From contig QLIY01000320.1 of assembly GCA_003260075.1 (NCBI GenBank), forward strand, positions 94,318-158,317: a DNA stretch of 64,000 bases. The letters run 5' to 3'. Both the position numbers and the translations under genes were made by a program. Numbering within the stretch: position 1 is the first letter of the stretch; each line of letters opens with the position of its first letter. Positions 12,101 through 23,331 of this stretch are shown here, one piece after another. The stretch comes from Phallusia mammillata (Eukaryota; Chordata; Ascidiacea; Phlebobranchia; Ascidiidae). The notes beneath the pieces were generated by a model, which made no database searches, was not told the DNA's origin, and saw only the letters and a list, made by a program, of their open reading frames with translations.

Positions 12101-12592
12101 CAGAGTTGAAAGTACAAGCTCGAATCTTAAATTCACAAGAATGAATGTTTTTTTGTTTGATAAATTTGGTTTTTTTAACAGAACAGAACAGAACAATAGG
12201 AAAAAGTTAAATAACTGCTGACTTACGTGTGGTGCGCAATCCCCCCCCCCGCGTTGTAACAACCCGCCCCTGTAACAACTTACCCCACTCTCCCCTATAG
12301 GACGTCTAAACGTCGGAATAAAAATACAACTGCCAGAAGAGCTCCATAAACTTGATATTATGCCTTGCAGCAACAGTTTATATATTTAATACAATACAAT
12401 TTATCTGTTTTCATCTTAACAATTCGCAGGGAATATTACGCGGCTAATGAATGTCAGCGACAATCAACTGCAGAAGAATGCAACTTTGACGCTGAGACGA
12501 TGATGAAATACGGGTTAAGTCTGCAGTATCAATTTGCACACAACCCATTTTGCCTTCACTTGCCGTTCAGTTCATGGTGGCCTGCGTCATAA
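1860..12592 (+). CDS. Secreted MAM-domain protein with basic linker and tandem six-cysteine module
   Basis: The model joins nine exons in phase: 1860-2052, 3116-3274, 3752-3879, 5334-5429, 8298-8532, 9931-10060, 10576-10708, 11934-12091, 12430-12592, giving 464 aa ending in TAA. Residues 1-20 form a signal peptide. Residues 25-190 are a MAM domain: CSF and CRW at the start, SRLRSPS and a central Cys in exon 2, SWGRML in exon 3, and VIEAVRGG then KIDDVGLYAC at the end in exon 4. MAM domains mediate extracellular adhesion or oligomerisation. Exon 5 (193-270) is a linker packed with Lys and Arg. Residues 271-464 hold 12 cysteines in two six-cysteine repeats that I cannot assign to a family. Exon 4 has a second identical copy at 6154-6249, and a broken copy of exon 6 lies at 8969-9141; both look like unmerged alleles. 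The protein is expected to be secreted; its function is unknown. The first donor and the exon 4 donor (GTAGGT chosen for phase) are the least certain joins. Confidence 0.8.
2242..2676 (+). mobile_element. hAT-type MITE in intron 1 of the MAM gene
   Basis: The left end is CAGGGGTCCGAAAATAG and the right end is GCAGACCTCTG, with internal TGGTCGCG and GGGTCGCG pieces facing each other. Perfect 8-bp target duplications, ccctaaaa, sit at 2234-2241 and 2677-2684. It has no coding capacity. Confidence 0.8.
3398..3407. other. C10 run, probable assembly gap
   Basis: This is an exact ten-C run inside a dispersed repeat. It belongs to a set of 47 C or G runs of at least ten bases in the window, treated together in the findings. 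No flanking duplication is obvious here. Confidence 0.6.
4573..4782. repeat. Direct duplication around a C10 run
   Basis: About 100 bases at 4573-4677 recur at 4688-4782 with a few substitutions, separated by C10 at 4678-4687. The DNA is intronic. The likely cause is two allelic contig ends that overlap but were not merged. A second run (C11, 4863-4873) follows without an evident duplication. Confidence 0.75.
4988..6617. repeat. 0.8-kb direct duplication around C10, containing MAM exon 4 twice
   Basis: 4988-5797 and 5808-6617 are nearly identical and are separated by C10 at 5798-5807. Each copy carries MAM exon 4 (5334-5429 and 6154-6249, same protein) and the B-box half of a tRNA-derived SINE. 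If both exons were used in tandem the MAM end would be repeated, since each is 32 codons in phase 0. An unmerged allele is the simpler reading. Confidence 0.85.
5695..5797 (+). mobile_element. tRNA-derived SINE fragment
   Basis: The B-box region GTGGGTTCGAATCCCACC is followed by the AGATTTTTCTAG hairpin and the GCCTTGCCATGTG tail seen in the fuller copies at 36733 and 37797. The A-box half is missing. The allelic copy lies at about 6515-6710, where the tail continues to CGATCCCAGC. Confidence 0.6.
7360..7440. other. C81 run, probable sized assembly gap
   Basis: This is a pure C run in intron 4 of the MAM gene with no duplicated flanks. Homopolymers of this length are hard to read by any method, and all long runs in the window share this form. 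Confidence 0.6.
7867..8110 (+). mobile_element. Two tRNA-derived SINE fragments
   Basis: One B-box-like block, GCGGGTTCGAAACCCACC, lies near 7888-7905. A second, GCGGGTTCGAATCCCACC near 8022-8039, is followed by the TAGATTTTTCTAG hairpin and the CTTGTCATATTTGGGAATG tail that mark the family. Neither has an intact tRNA 5' half, so neither is a tRNA gene. Confidence 0.55.
8672..10540. repeat. 0.9-kb direct duplication with reciprocal C runs; MAM exon 6 broken in the first copy
   Basis: 8672-9623 matches 9634-10540 at high identity, with C10 (9624-9633) at the junction. In copy 1, exon 6 starts at 8969 but C61 (9081-9141) replaces about ten bases of the exon, whose end TCGTGCAG still follows. 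In copy 2 the exon is whole (9931-10060), but C10 (10434-10443) replaces an A-rich stretch that copy 1 keeps. Each copy therefore fills the other's gap, as two alleles would. Confidence 0.8.
10700..11942. repeat. Duplicated intron block with a misplaced copy of the last MAM exon
   Basis: 10700-11269 and 11502-11942 are allelic copies running from the end of exon 7 to the start of exon 8, including one hAT family A insertion each (about 10899-11205 and 11600-11890). Between them, bounded by C10 (11270-11279) and C13 (11489-11501), lies 11280-11488, a copy of the start of the final exon, which belongs at 12430. The order cannot be real for one transcript, so this is a scaffold-level misplacement. 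Confidence 0.75.
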
Positions 12593-14239
12593 TACTGCAC
12601 ATTATGACGTCATTGTGTATATGACGCGACTTTGTACATTATCTTCACTGTAAAAATCATTTGTTTGTTTTTATATGCTTGTTTTTTTCTGTCGATACTG
12701 TATTGTTGTGCGTTTGATTTGGGAAAAGTTGTACCATATTGTTGTTTGCACTCAAACTTTTTAAAATACAATCATTTGTTTCCAACACGCTTTAAATTTT
12801 AAAGTGCTTAGATATTAAGGGCCAGTGTATTTTAGGACAAACTGTTTGATTTTTTAGCTAAATTTCCAATTTTGATGGTTTCCTTTTTACCCCCCCCCCT
12901 TGATTTGGGAAAAGTTGTACCATATTGTTGTTTGCACTCAAACTTTTAAAAACACAATCATTTGTTTCCAACACGCTTTCAATTTTGAAGTACTTAGATA
13001 TTAAGGGCCTGTGTGTTTTAGGGCAAACCGTTTGATTTTTTAGCTAAATTTCCATTTTTGATGGTTTCCTTTTTTAAATTTTAGAAAATAATAATTTATT
13101 GGTGCGTGTCAGAGTGTTACTTTAGGGACTTTCCCACGAGGTGGTCACGTCAAGTTTTGAAAAAGTTTTATTGTAAACAGTTTTGCTGTCGATAGATTTG
13201 GAAATTTAGTGTGTTTTTTTATCTCAATCTTGTCACAATCGTTCAGCAAGGAGAAAGCAAACCTTTGTGTTCTTGTAGTGGCAGATACAAAATATCTTGA
13301 AGACGAGACGAAACGTTTTGCAACATAACAGCAAAGCGACACAATAGCACACAAACAATCACCAAGCCAGCAATAGCTGCGCAATAATAAAGCGTTATGT
13401 GACTAAAGCTCACCAGGGAGTGAGTTTTCCCCCCCCCCTTTGCAACATAACAGCAAAGCGACACAATAGCACACAAACAATCACCAGGCCAACAATAGCT
13501 GCGCAATGGTAAAGCGTTATGTGACTAAAGCTCACCAGGGAGTAAGTTTGGAGCATTGTGGCTAATGACAACTTGGACTGTTTGTGGAACCGGACAAGGT
13601 GGGGTGCCGTCTACAACTGCCCAGTCTGCAGAACATGGCAGTTCCCGTCGAGATCTCGCGCGTGCAGGACCTACATGTCCCGCGTGCTCGCGTGCAAGAC
13701 CAAAGAAGGCGCAAATCAAGTAAAAGCGGTCAACACAGCGCAATTAGACGCTTTTGGTGCAAAATTTACGCTTGCAAACCCAAAAAATTGGCGTGCAAAA
13801 AATTGTGTTAAAAAAAAATTGCGCGTGTAGCTGCCATACTCTGCAGACTGGACAACTGCTAGCCTGCTTGGTCCACACTTGGCCCATGTATCCCACACTA
13901 AGACCGCTTGGCCCACACTTAGCTCATACTAAGGCCACTTAGTACGCTTAGCTTTTATTCAGTCTGCTTAGATGCTGGTTAGTTTACTAAGCGCTCGCTT
14001 AGCTAATGCTCAAAGTTAAGCAGGTTTAAATGAGTGCTTGTCACACTAAACAGGGCCTTTGCAGGGACTAAGTTTTAGACTATATTGGTCAAGGTGGGTC
14101 CCAATTTTGCTGGAATATGGTTTCAAACTCCTTTAGACCTAATTTAGGAGTAAAGGCTTTTTAAACTTACATAAAACGTTGCATTTTTTCAGCTACAACA
14201 ATTTAGAATTTTCAAATTAATTGCTTTATTGCACAAAAC
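12593..14239. other. Intergenic region between the MAM gene and LTA4H
   Basis: The 3' flank of the MAM gene is duplicated (about 12713-12889 and 12900-13078, C10 between), as is a dispersed repeat (13322-13428 and 13439-13545, C10 between). An open frame near 13558-13830 has no recognisable domain. From 13855 to 14035 short CTTAG or CTAAG units recur irregularly. No gene is supported. Confidence 0.6.
14179..14192 (+). promoter_or_regulatory. Candidate trans-splice or 5'UTR acceptor of LTA4H
   Basis: A pyrimidine tract ending TTTTTTCAG lies at 14192, 47 bases before the LTA4H start codon. It fits either a 5'UTR intron end or a spliced-leader acceptor. Confidence 0.4.
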
Positions 14240-17200
14240 ATGGTGGGTTACGATCCAACTTCTTATTCTGACCCAACTGAGGCAAAAGTTGAAAACATCG
14301 ACATAAAATGGAAAGTAGACTTCAACAAGAAAACCCTGCAAGGTTCCGTTGATCTAAAATTTGAAGTTTTCAAAGACAAACTCCAATCAGTGGTAAGGTT
14401 TCTATTTTTTGGATTGTTTTAAAATTTTTGTCAGTTAAATTTCGTGATTGTGTAGATTTACATTTACTTTTTTGTTAGTTTTTTAACCACTAACATTTTT
14501 TTGCAATTTAATTGCAAAAAAAACTGCACCTATTGACCTGTGCTTTTTGAAATAGTTTTTCAATTTTTAATTTCTGAAGTTCATATAACAATAAACTTGT
14601 TTTTATTCCAGGTGCTTGATTCAAAGGACTTGGCAATTACGAGAGTTTCAGATGGGTCAACAGATCTAAAGTTTAACATCGGTGAAAAACATGCGTCGTT
14701 CGGATCACCGCTTGAAATTCAACTTGCTGGTCCAGTGAACAGGTGATTAGGAAATCTATTTGCAACTCACACCAATGCCACCACATTGCACCAATTCTAT
14801 GACATTGCTCTGCTAATTTTCTTTAAAATCTGTTTGTAAACCACACTATTGTATTGGTCACCAGCCATTTTCATTTGAAAATCTAAGAAAGAGGTTGCAT
14901 TTCAGGACACTTGTGTGACTATGTTTGAAACAATTAAATGTATCTAATTTTTGCATGATTTGATGTAAGGTGTTGTTTTGCACTGCAGTCCTCAGTTGTA
15001 TGATCCTCCAAATAAATTAGACCTCCTCAACAAAGGTTGGTGACCCATGATGTAGGATATCAAACAAAATTAAAATCTTGATCATTTATCACTAAGTTTC
15101 TTTTTATATCTTTCACCACTTTTGTCTATGTCTTGTATTTGGACAGCCTTTTTATTTAGATGGTCTGTGTGATTACTCTAGAGCACATTTGAGAAACAAA
15201 AATTAATCCACACTTTTCATTTAATTTTAATAATAAGGACCTACTGAACACAATCAGCCAGTAAAATGTACTGTTATAACTGTTATTCGATATTAAAATG
15301 TTGGTGTGGTAATACTGGGAAAGTGGGATTTTATGTGCTATTTCAACATAATAATTGTGAGAAATTGTAGAGTAAAAAACACTAAACAAGTCATTGTATA
15401 TTATTATTTTGCTTTTAGAATATTTGTCAGTGTCAAAAAAGCAAAAAAATGTAGTAGTTGGACAAAACCGTTTTCAAATGATTATTGCATGCTGCTGTAT
15501 ATTGACCCCCCCCCCCAAAAAAATGTAGTAGTTGGACAAAACCGTTTTCAAATGATTATTGCAGAGGGCTTCATATGGGCACTAGTAGTTTTTGTACCAG
15601 CTCAAACTGGCATCATTATGATTTGGGTAACTATTGTTTACTCTGCTAATGAACCTTTGAACTGTGTTGCCTTATAAGTTGCATGGGTTAAACTTTAACC
15701 TTTTCCCCCCCCCCTCAAACTGGCATCATTATGATTTGGGTAACTATTGTTTACTCTGCTAACGAACCTTTGAATTGTGTTGCCTTATAAGTTGCATGGG
15801 TTAAACTTTAACCTTTCATTACCAATTAGTCTGTATGCGGTCCTTGCTGCAAAAACAACTCGGTATAAAATCTTGACCACTTCTGCTTAAAACTGTTCTC
15901 AACATCAAAGTTATGTGTAAACTTTGTAAAAACTAGGATCTCATTCACATTTTATAGTAGTGTTAAAAGAAAAACTGCATCAGGGAATTGTCTTTAAATA
16001 AAATTCCTGGGTAAAGAAAACAGTGGTTTTTAATAACTTGAAACTAATATTTGTTTGTATTTTCCTATTTAAAGTATAGAAAACAAATTCACAGTAATTT
16101 GTTTATCAACTTGGTCTTTACTAGTGATGCACCGAACCCATCACAAAAGGTTCGGGCCGAAACCGAATATTCAGCCACGAGGCCGAATAATTTCAGCGGA
16201 TTCGAACCTAAAATCCCTGTTCTGATTTCAACTAAATTTTGTGTTGTTGATACCAGTGAACTGGTTCATGACACCCCCCCCCCCACGAGGCCGAATAATT
16301 TCAGCGGATTCGAACCTAAAATCCCTGTTCTGTTTTCAACTGAATTTCGTGTTGTTGATACAAGTGAACTGGTTTATGTCAATCCAAAATTACTTTCACA
16401 TTGCGTAAGCTTTACCAAAGTTCAAATATTTTGCAGACAGCATGGCTCTTATTTTTTTAGATGCAGCAATTTGTTAATTTATGATGTGTCCTCTTGGCAA
16501 AATTGTCATTTGAGGCATTAATTTCAAACAATCAAAAAGTTCGGTTTCAGCCGAATTTGTAAAATGTTCGGGCCGAAACCGAAACATTGGAAAACGGCAG
16601 ATTCGGCCGAAATGTTTCGGCCAACCGAAACATCGTGGCATCAATAGTCATAATTTATTTCAACTTTTGTCGTTTCTAGTGGTTCCAACTTTGTACTTCA
16701 CATCGAATACGAAACCTCGCCGGGTGCTACCGCCCTCCAGTGGTTAGATCCGAAGCAGACGGCTGGAAAAAAATACCCGTATATGTTCAGCCAATGTCAG
16801 GTAAAAAACAGTTGCCAATATTCTAAGTTGCGAATATTTGTACTTTGTAGGATGATTAAATATTTTTTTACATCCACTAATTCAGGGGTTCTTAACCTGG
16901 GGCCCCCCCCCCCCATTTTATAGTAGTGTTAAAAGAAAAACTGCATCAGGGAATTGTCTTTGAATAAAATTCCTGGGTAAAGAAAACAGTGGTTTTAATA
17001 ACTTGAAACTAATAGTTGCCCCCCCCCCCCTGTATTCAGGCAATCCACGCTCGATCAATTCTTCCGTGCCAGGACAGCCCATCAGCCAAAGCTCCATATT
17101 CTGCTCAGGTAACTGTGCAACTCAGCAGTGCCAGAAAAACAATTTTCACAAACTACAGTATAAGTGTAACGATAAAATAAACTACCAGATAACTTGTAAG

Positions 17201-20200
17201 TAGTGAATACATTCCCAGGTAGTTTAACTTATGAATAATTGGTTTAATGTAGGAGTGTAGCTGCAATGCGTTTATCAACCAATTGTGCCATCCACTGTTT
17301 AGCGATCCGTAACTTTTCAACAAAGCTATAAGCTATTTCCAGCTTGGTGATTGTTTTGGTGCAACTGTGTCACTATGTGTTGTTTTACAAAATGAAATAT
17401 ACTCAACCCCACTCGTCAAGAAACAAAATTATTTTCATCCAACAGTATTGGTCTCAATTTTTTTTCACACATAAACTTGTTGGATACAAATTTACAATGA
17501 CTATTTTTATCCAGATAACAGTGTCAGACCCACTTGTTGCTCTGATGAGTGCGTTGTCATGTGGAAGTGAAACCAGTGTGGATGAGTCAGGTGCAAAGTG
17601 GATGACCTACAAGTTTCAACAAAAGGTTCTGCCCCCCCCCCGTGATTTGAAAGGGGTGCAGCAAGGAAAAAAGGTTAAGAACCACTACACTAATCGTATA
17701 ATAGAGGTTTTTTTATAAAAACATGTTACATTTGTTCTGTATTCAGGCAATCCACGCTCGATCAATTCTTCCGTGCCAGGACAGTCCATCAGCCAAAGCT
17801 CCATATTCTGCTCAGGTAACTGCGCAACTCAGCAGTGCCAGAAAAACAATTTTCACAAACTACAGTATAACTGTAACGATAAAATAAACTACCAGAGGGC
17901 TTGTCAGTAGTGAATGCATTCCCAGGTAGTTTTACTTGTGAATAATTGGTTTAATGTAGGTGTGTAGCTGCAATGCGTTTATCAACCAATTGTGCCATCC
18001 ACTGTTTAGCGCTCCGTAACTTTTCAACAAAGCTATAGCTATAAGCTATATACGACTTGGTGATTGTTTCAGTGCAACTGTGTCGCTATGTGTTGTTTTA
18101 CAAAATGAAATCAACCCCACTCGTCAACAAACAAAATTATTTTCATCCAACAGTATTGGTCTCAATAAACAAAAATTTTCACACATAAACTTGTTGGTAA
18201 CAAATTTACACCCACTATTTTATCCAGATAACAGTGTCCGATCCGCTTGTTGCTTTGATGAGCGCGTTGTCATGTGGAAGTGAAACTAGTGTGGATAAGT
18301 CGGGTGCAAAGTGGATGACTTACAAGTTTCAACAAAAGGTTCTAAATTATTTTACCATCATATTGTTGTTGTTTTTTTGCAAACATTATTTCGTATTTTT
18401 TTACTTTCTACCAGAAATTGGAGTGACATAAAAATTAAAGAATTAAAATATTTGTTTATATCTTTTAAAAATAATGATTAGAAAAGTATGGATATAATCA
18501 TATTTTGCAGTTTTAACAAAATTTTGTCAAATTTGTTACACTGGGTAATAGTGTGTTTATCCGAAATAAAACTAATATATAAGGCAATGCAATAAAATAA
18601 AAGAACAAACAAGAACAGCCCAAATTTAAATAATGCGCAGCAGAAAGTGTAACAACATTTGATCGGACATGGGTAAACAAATTTACAATCGTTAAAGTTT
18701 CATATGACATGACTGTATGGAGCCCCCCCCCCTATATAAGGCAATGCAATAAAATAAAAGAACAAACAAGAACAGCCCAAGTTTAAATAATGCGCAGCAG
18801 AAAGTGTAACAACATTTGATCGAACAAGGGTAAACAAATTTACAATCGTTAAAGTTTCATATGACATGACTGTATCGGATTTTCTGTGTGGGAAGCTTCA
18901 AAGTTGGATTGTTCCAATCAAATAAACAACGTCAAACTTGTAATCGGACCCTGTGTTAAAAACTGGTTCATTCGATCCCAGAATATCTCATTACTTGAAC
19001 ACAAAGCTTGAAGGTTGTGGTGTCACTTTGACAGGGAGGTTTGAAAAACACATTTTAGGGGTCGTACTAAATAACAACAACTTTCAACAAGATAGTTACC
19101 AACAAGATAAGATGTGAATGTGAAAATCACCTTTTTACAAGGCATTCACCAGAAAAACCTGTTTTGCATAACATTGAGGTTCTTCTGCTTTTATCATGCA
19201 AGTTTGAAGTGCTTTTACACTGTGTTTTACACATGCTTAAGTTTATTTCTTCATAAAGCTCACAAATTTGTTACTAGAATTAATTCTGGTTGTGTGAGGT
19301 TAAACAATCCACGAAAGGCATCAAACAGCTGATAGAAAAATGCTGCAAAAATTTTATGTAAATAATTGATAAAATATTTTCCGTTTTTGTTCTTTAGGTT
19401 CCGATGCCGTCGTATCTGATTGCGATTCCCCCCCCCCAAAACACATTTTAGGGGTCGTACTAAATAACAACAACTTTCAACAAGAAAGTTACCAACAAGA
19501 TAAGATGTGAATGTGAAAATCACCTTTTTATAAGGCATTCACCAGAAAAACTTGTTTTGCATAACATTGAGGTTTTTCTGCTTTTATCATGCAAGTTGGA
19601 AGTGGTTTTACACTGTGTTTTACACTGTGTTTTACACTGTGTTTTACACATGCTTAAGTTTATTTCTTCATAAAGCACACAAATTTGGTACTAGAATTAA
19701 TTCTGGTTGTGTGAGGTTGAACAATGCACGAAAGGCATCAAACGGCTAATAGAAAAATGCGGCAAAATATAATTTTATGTAAATAAGTGATAGAAATCTT
19801 TTTGGTTTTTTGTTGTTTAGGTTCCGATGCCTTCGTATCTGATTGCGATCGTCGTTGGTTTGTTGGAAAGTCGGGAAATCGGACCAAGAAGCAAAGTTTG
19901 GTCAGAAAAGGAATTTGTGGATAAGGCAGCTGCAGAATTTAGTGAGGTAAGGTTGGTGGTTCTATTCCCAGGTTGGTTTGCAACAAGAGTGAAAAACTTC
20001 CAAGTCTTTTGGGCCAACAAATGCAACCTTTATTATAAAAAAGTGTTATATATATATATGTTACTCTTACACTCCTTCCCCCCCCCCTTGCAACAAGAGT
20101 GAAAAACTTCCAAGTCTTTTGGGCCAACAAATGCAGCCTTTATTATAAAAAAGTGTTATATATATATGTTACTCTTACACTCCTCTATATCTAAGCCTCT

Positions 20201-23200
20201 GGATAATGTGACAAAAAACACAGTCAATAGTCAAACTGTTTGTTGCATGAAGAGTTGCCAGGTGGCTTTCAATAGTTTATCAAAACAATAATACCAATTT
20301 TGCTTTTTTTAAAAGGCATCCTTAGTTTCTGTCTTATTCAAATTTTAAATATTTAACAAGTATAGACAGATTCGGCGGTCACTAGCTTGCAATGCTGGCT
20401 GATTTTTCCAGTCTGTTATGATATTTCACTTGTAGTATACTGTTGTTTACATGCATTACCTTCAATAAATATTATTTTACAGACAGAGAGCATGTTGGCA
20501 GCAGGAGAGGAACTAGGTGGTCCTTATGTTTGGGGCCGATACGATCTACTTGTTTTACCCCCATCCTTTCCCTATGGGGGCATGGAAAACCCATGTCTCA
20601 CTTTTGTCACCCCTACTTTGCTGGTATGTGAGATATTTCAGTAACACTTTTGTTTATACCCGCATAGAATCTATTGCACTGGAATAAATGTCTTTAAAGC
20701 ACAAACTAAATTTATATTTTTTCTTTGTATTTAAATACTACACTGGCAATATTAGCATACACACCCAATGTCTTGTCGCTAGTTGCACCAATGAGACCTT
20801 ATCTGTGGCACTGGCTGCAGCTTACTTTTGTGCGAAAATTAAAACAGAAACTAAATATATATATAATAAAAAAGAAAATTTCTTTTTTCAGGCTGGAGAC
20901 AAATCCCTTGCTAATGTGAGTTTGAAGTTTTCATTCTGCTTTTGTGATTTTGTAGTTGTTACAAAAGTGTGTTGTGTTGTTTTCTATCTGTTCGTGCAGT
21001 TTTAGTCCATAGAAAGGCTTTTTATGCAGATTATTTTAGCTAAAGTTGTTTAAGTTTCATGCAAACAAATCTAAACAGTTTTTGTGGTTATCTACCAATA
21101 TTATCTGTTACTAGATATCAGTTCATTTTGGTCTCTTTCTGGTTTCTGATTTAATGTATATTTGTACGACAGGTGGTTGCCCATGAAATTGCTCACAGTT
21201 GGACCGGAAACTTGGTGACAAATCACACGTGGGAGGATTTCTGGTGAGTGGGCGCGATGTTGCTGAAATGAAAAAAGCGGGAATAAAAAAAATCAGCAAT
21301 TTGCTTGAGGTGTTATGTATCATTTAGGCCTGTGGTTCTCAACTTTTAAAGAGCGAAAACTTATGTAGTTTAGTTCGAGAATCACTGATTTACGCCAAAT
21401 TATGATAAAAAAAAATTAGCGATGAAAAGTCTGCACACTGTTTTACATTAATTTTTATTTGTTATAAAGAAGCCCAATTATTTTCCAACATTTTCTGACA
21501 TGAAAATTAGTTTTATTTCATTTTGTTGGGTCAAGGTTAAATGAAGGTCATACAGTGTTTCTGGAACGAAAAATTGTATCAAAACTTTTTGGAGAACAGA
21601 CGAGGCACTTCCAAGCATCGAGTAAGTAACACCAAAATAATGGGTATTATTTATTCAGTTGGTGAAAAAGAGAGTTGCCGCTCTTAATAAACATGCAAGA
21701 GGGTAGTTCGAATTCCTTAAAGTAAATTCGATCTATGACAGGCTAAGTTCATTCTGTGCCCACTTTAATTCTGCTTACAAATAACAAAATATTTTTGTAT
21801 TTAAAACATTTTGACTGTATATAGTAATAAAGACCACTTTTAAAATGCATGCTTTTCACCAAAAATTTATTGAAATGAAAAATATGCTCACAATTGTTGT
21901 AATGTGAATCTTTATTTAAACTTGTTATGTTGTTTGGTGTTATTACAGACGGTCTTGGATCACTGAAATCTGCTGTAAGTTTAACTATAAAATATTTTTA
22001 TGTTTTCTATAGATGGTTTAAAGGATTTACAATCTAATGTGAGTTGACACTTTTCCCACATCAGCTAAATTGCTGGAATTTTTTAAAATCTAATTGTGAA
22101 AATGAAAATGCTTCTATAATTACAGTTTTTACCCCAATCTTTGTTTTTTTCCCCAATTTTGTATTTTGAAGTTTACTTGCTGCTTGACAATAATAGTGTT
22201 AATTCAAACAATCAATCAATATTGAAGTAATAAGGCAAAACACAAAATGCAGTAACCAACACAGATAGAAACAACTCAACTGTTTTTCTTCAACAACAAT
22301 TTGTTTTGATCAATCAAGATGCAACAACTTAATGTAGTGAAATAATAATCAATGTGAAATAAACAGTAACAACTGATTTGCAAACTGTTTACCATGCATA
22401 TTGCTACTGTTTGCTCCCCATGTATTTGCTTCCATGATCTCAGCTTATTTAACTTTAAACTCAACTATTGTGCCCCAAAATGTTGTAGTTACAATGATAT
22501 CAACGGTGGGATTCAGCCAGTTCGCACCGGTTCTATAGAACCGTCCCATGAAATTTTATGAGATTAGCGAATCGGTTAGCATTACTGGTTACTGTCAATG
22601 GACTTTTTGTAACAAAACCGACTGGTTAGCATTACTGGTTACTGTCAATGGATTTTTGTAACAGAATCGGCTGAACTGGTTACTGTCAATGGACTTTTTG
22701 TAACAGAACCAGCTGAAAAATATGTCTTTTGTGATAAAACCAACTTACAAAAAAATTGAATGCCACCACTGCATGATATTACAATGATTTATAATATTGA
22801 ACTTATGAATGTATTTTTTCCAATGCTTACAAATAGATTGATCACTTTGGATCGGACCATCCATTTACAAACTTGGTCATCAAGCTTAACAATGTAGACC
22901 CTGATGATGCGTTTTCGAGTATTCCATATGAGAAGGGACACACTCTGCTCTTCCACTTGGAAACCCTTCTCGGTGGACCAAGTAATTATAACGAATATCT
23001 GCAACTGTGCTAGTTGCTCGTATAGTTTAGATAAAAGTTAGTTTACTAAATCTTAACTGCTTGACAAGACCTTTTTAGTCTAAACTAGCGGTTCCCAAAC
23101 TGGGGTCCGCGGTCCTTTAGGGGTCCGTGAGGCAATTTGGGGGGGACCGCGAAGCGGTTGAAGTAATTCTACAATCTTATTTGGCGTCAGTTTGTGCCAC

Positions 23201-23280
23201 TAAATAAGTTTAAATCAAAGTAGAATTGAGAATCGGCTGTCTCCATTGCCAAACAATGGCTTTTATTGAATGACAACTAT

Positions 23281-23331
<51 letters not shown>

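Noticed and set aside
13558..13830. Cys-containing open frames upstream of LTA4H
   Set aside because: Two overlapping frames of similar length, no domain, and an AT- and repeat-rich context suggest chance.
15001..15047. Extra LTA4H exon between exons 2 and 3
   Set aside because: A CAG acceptor and GT donor flank it, but exons 2 and 3 already join in phase and match the family without it.
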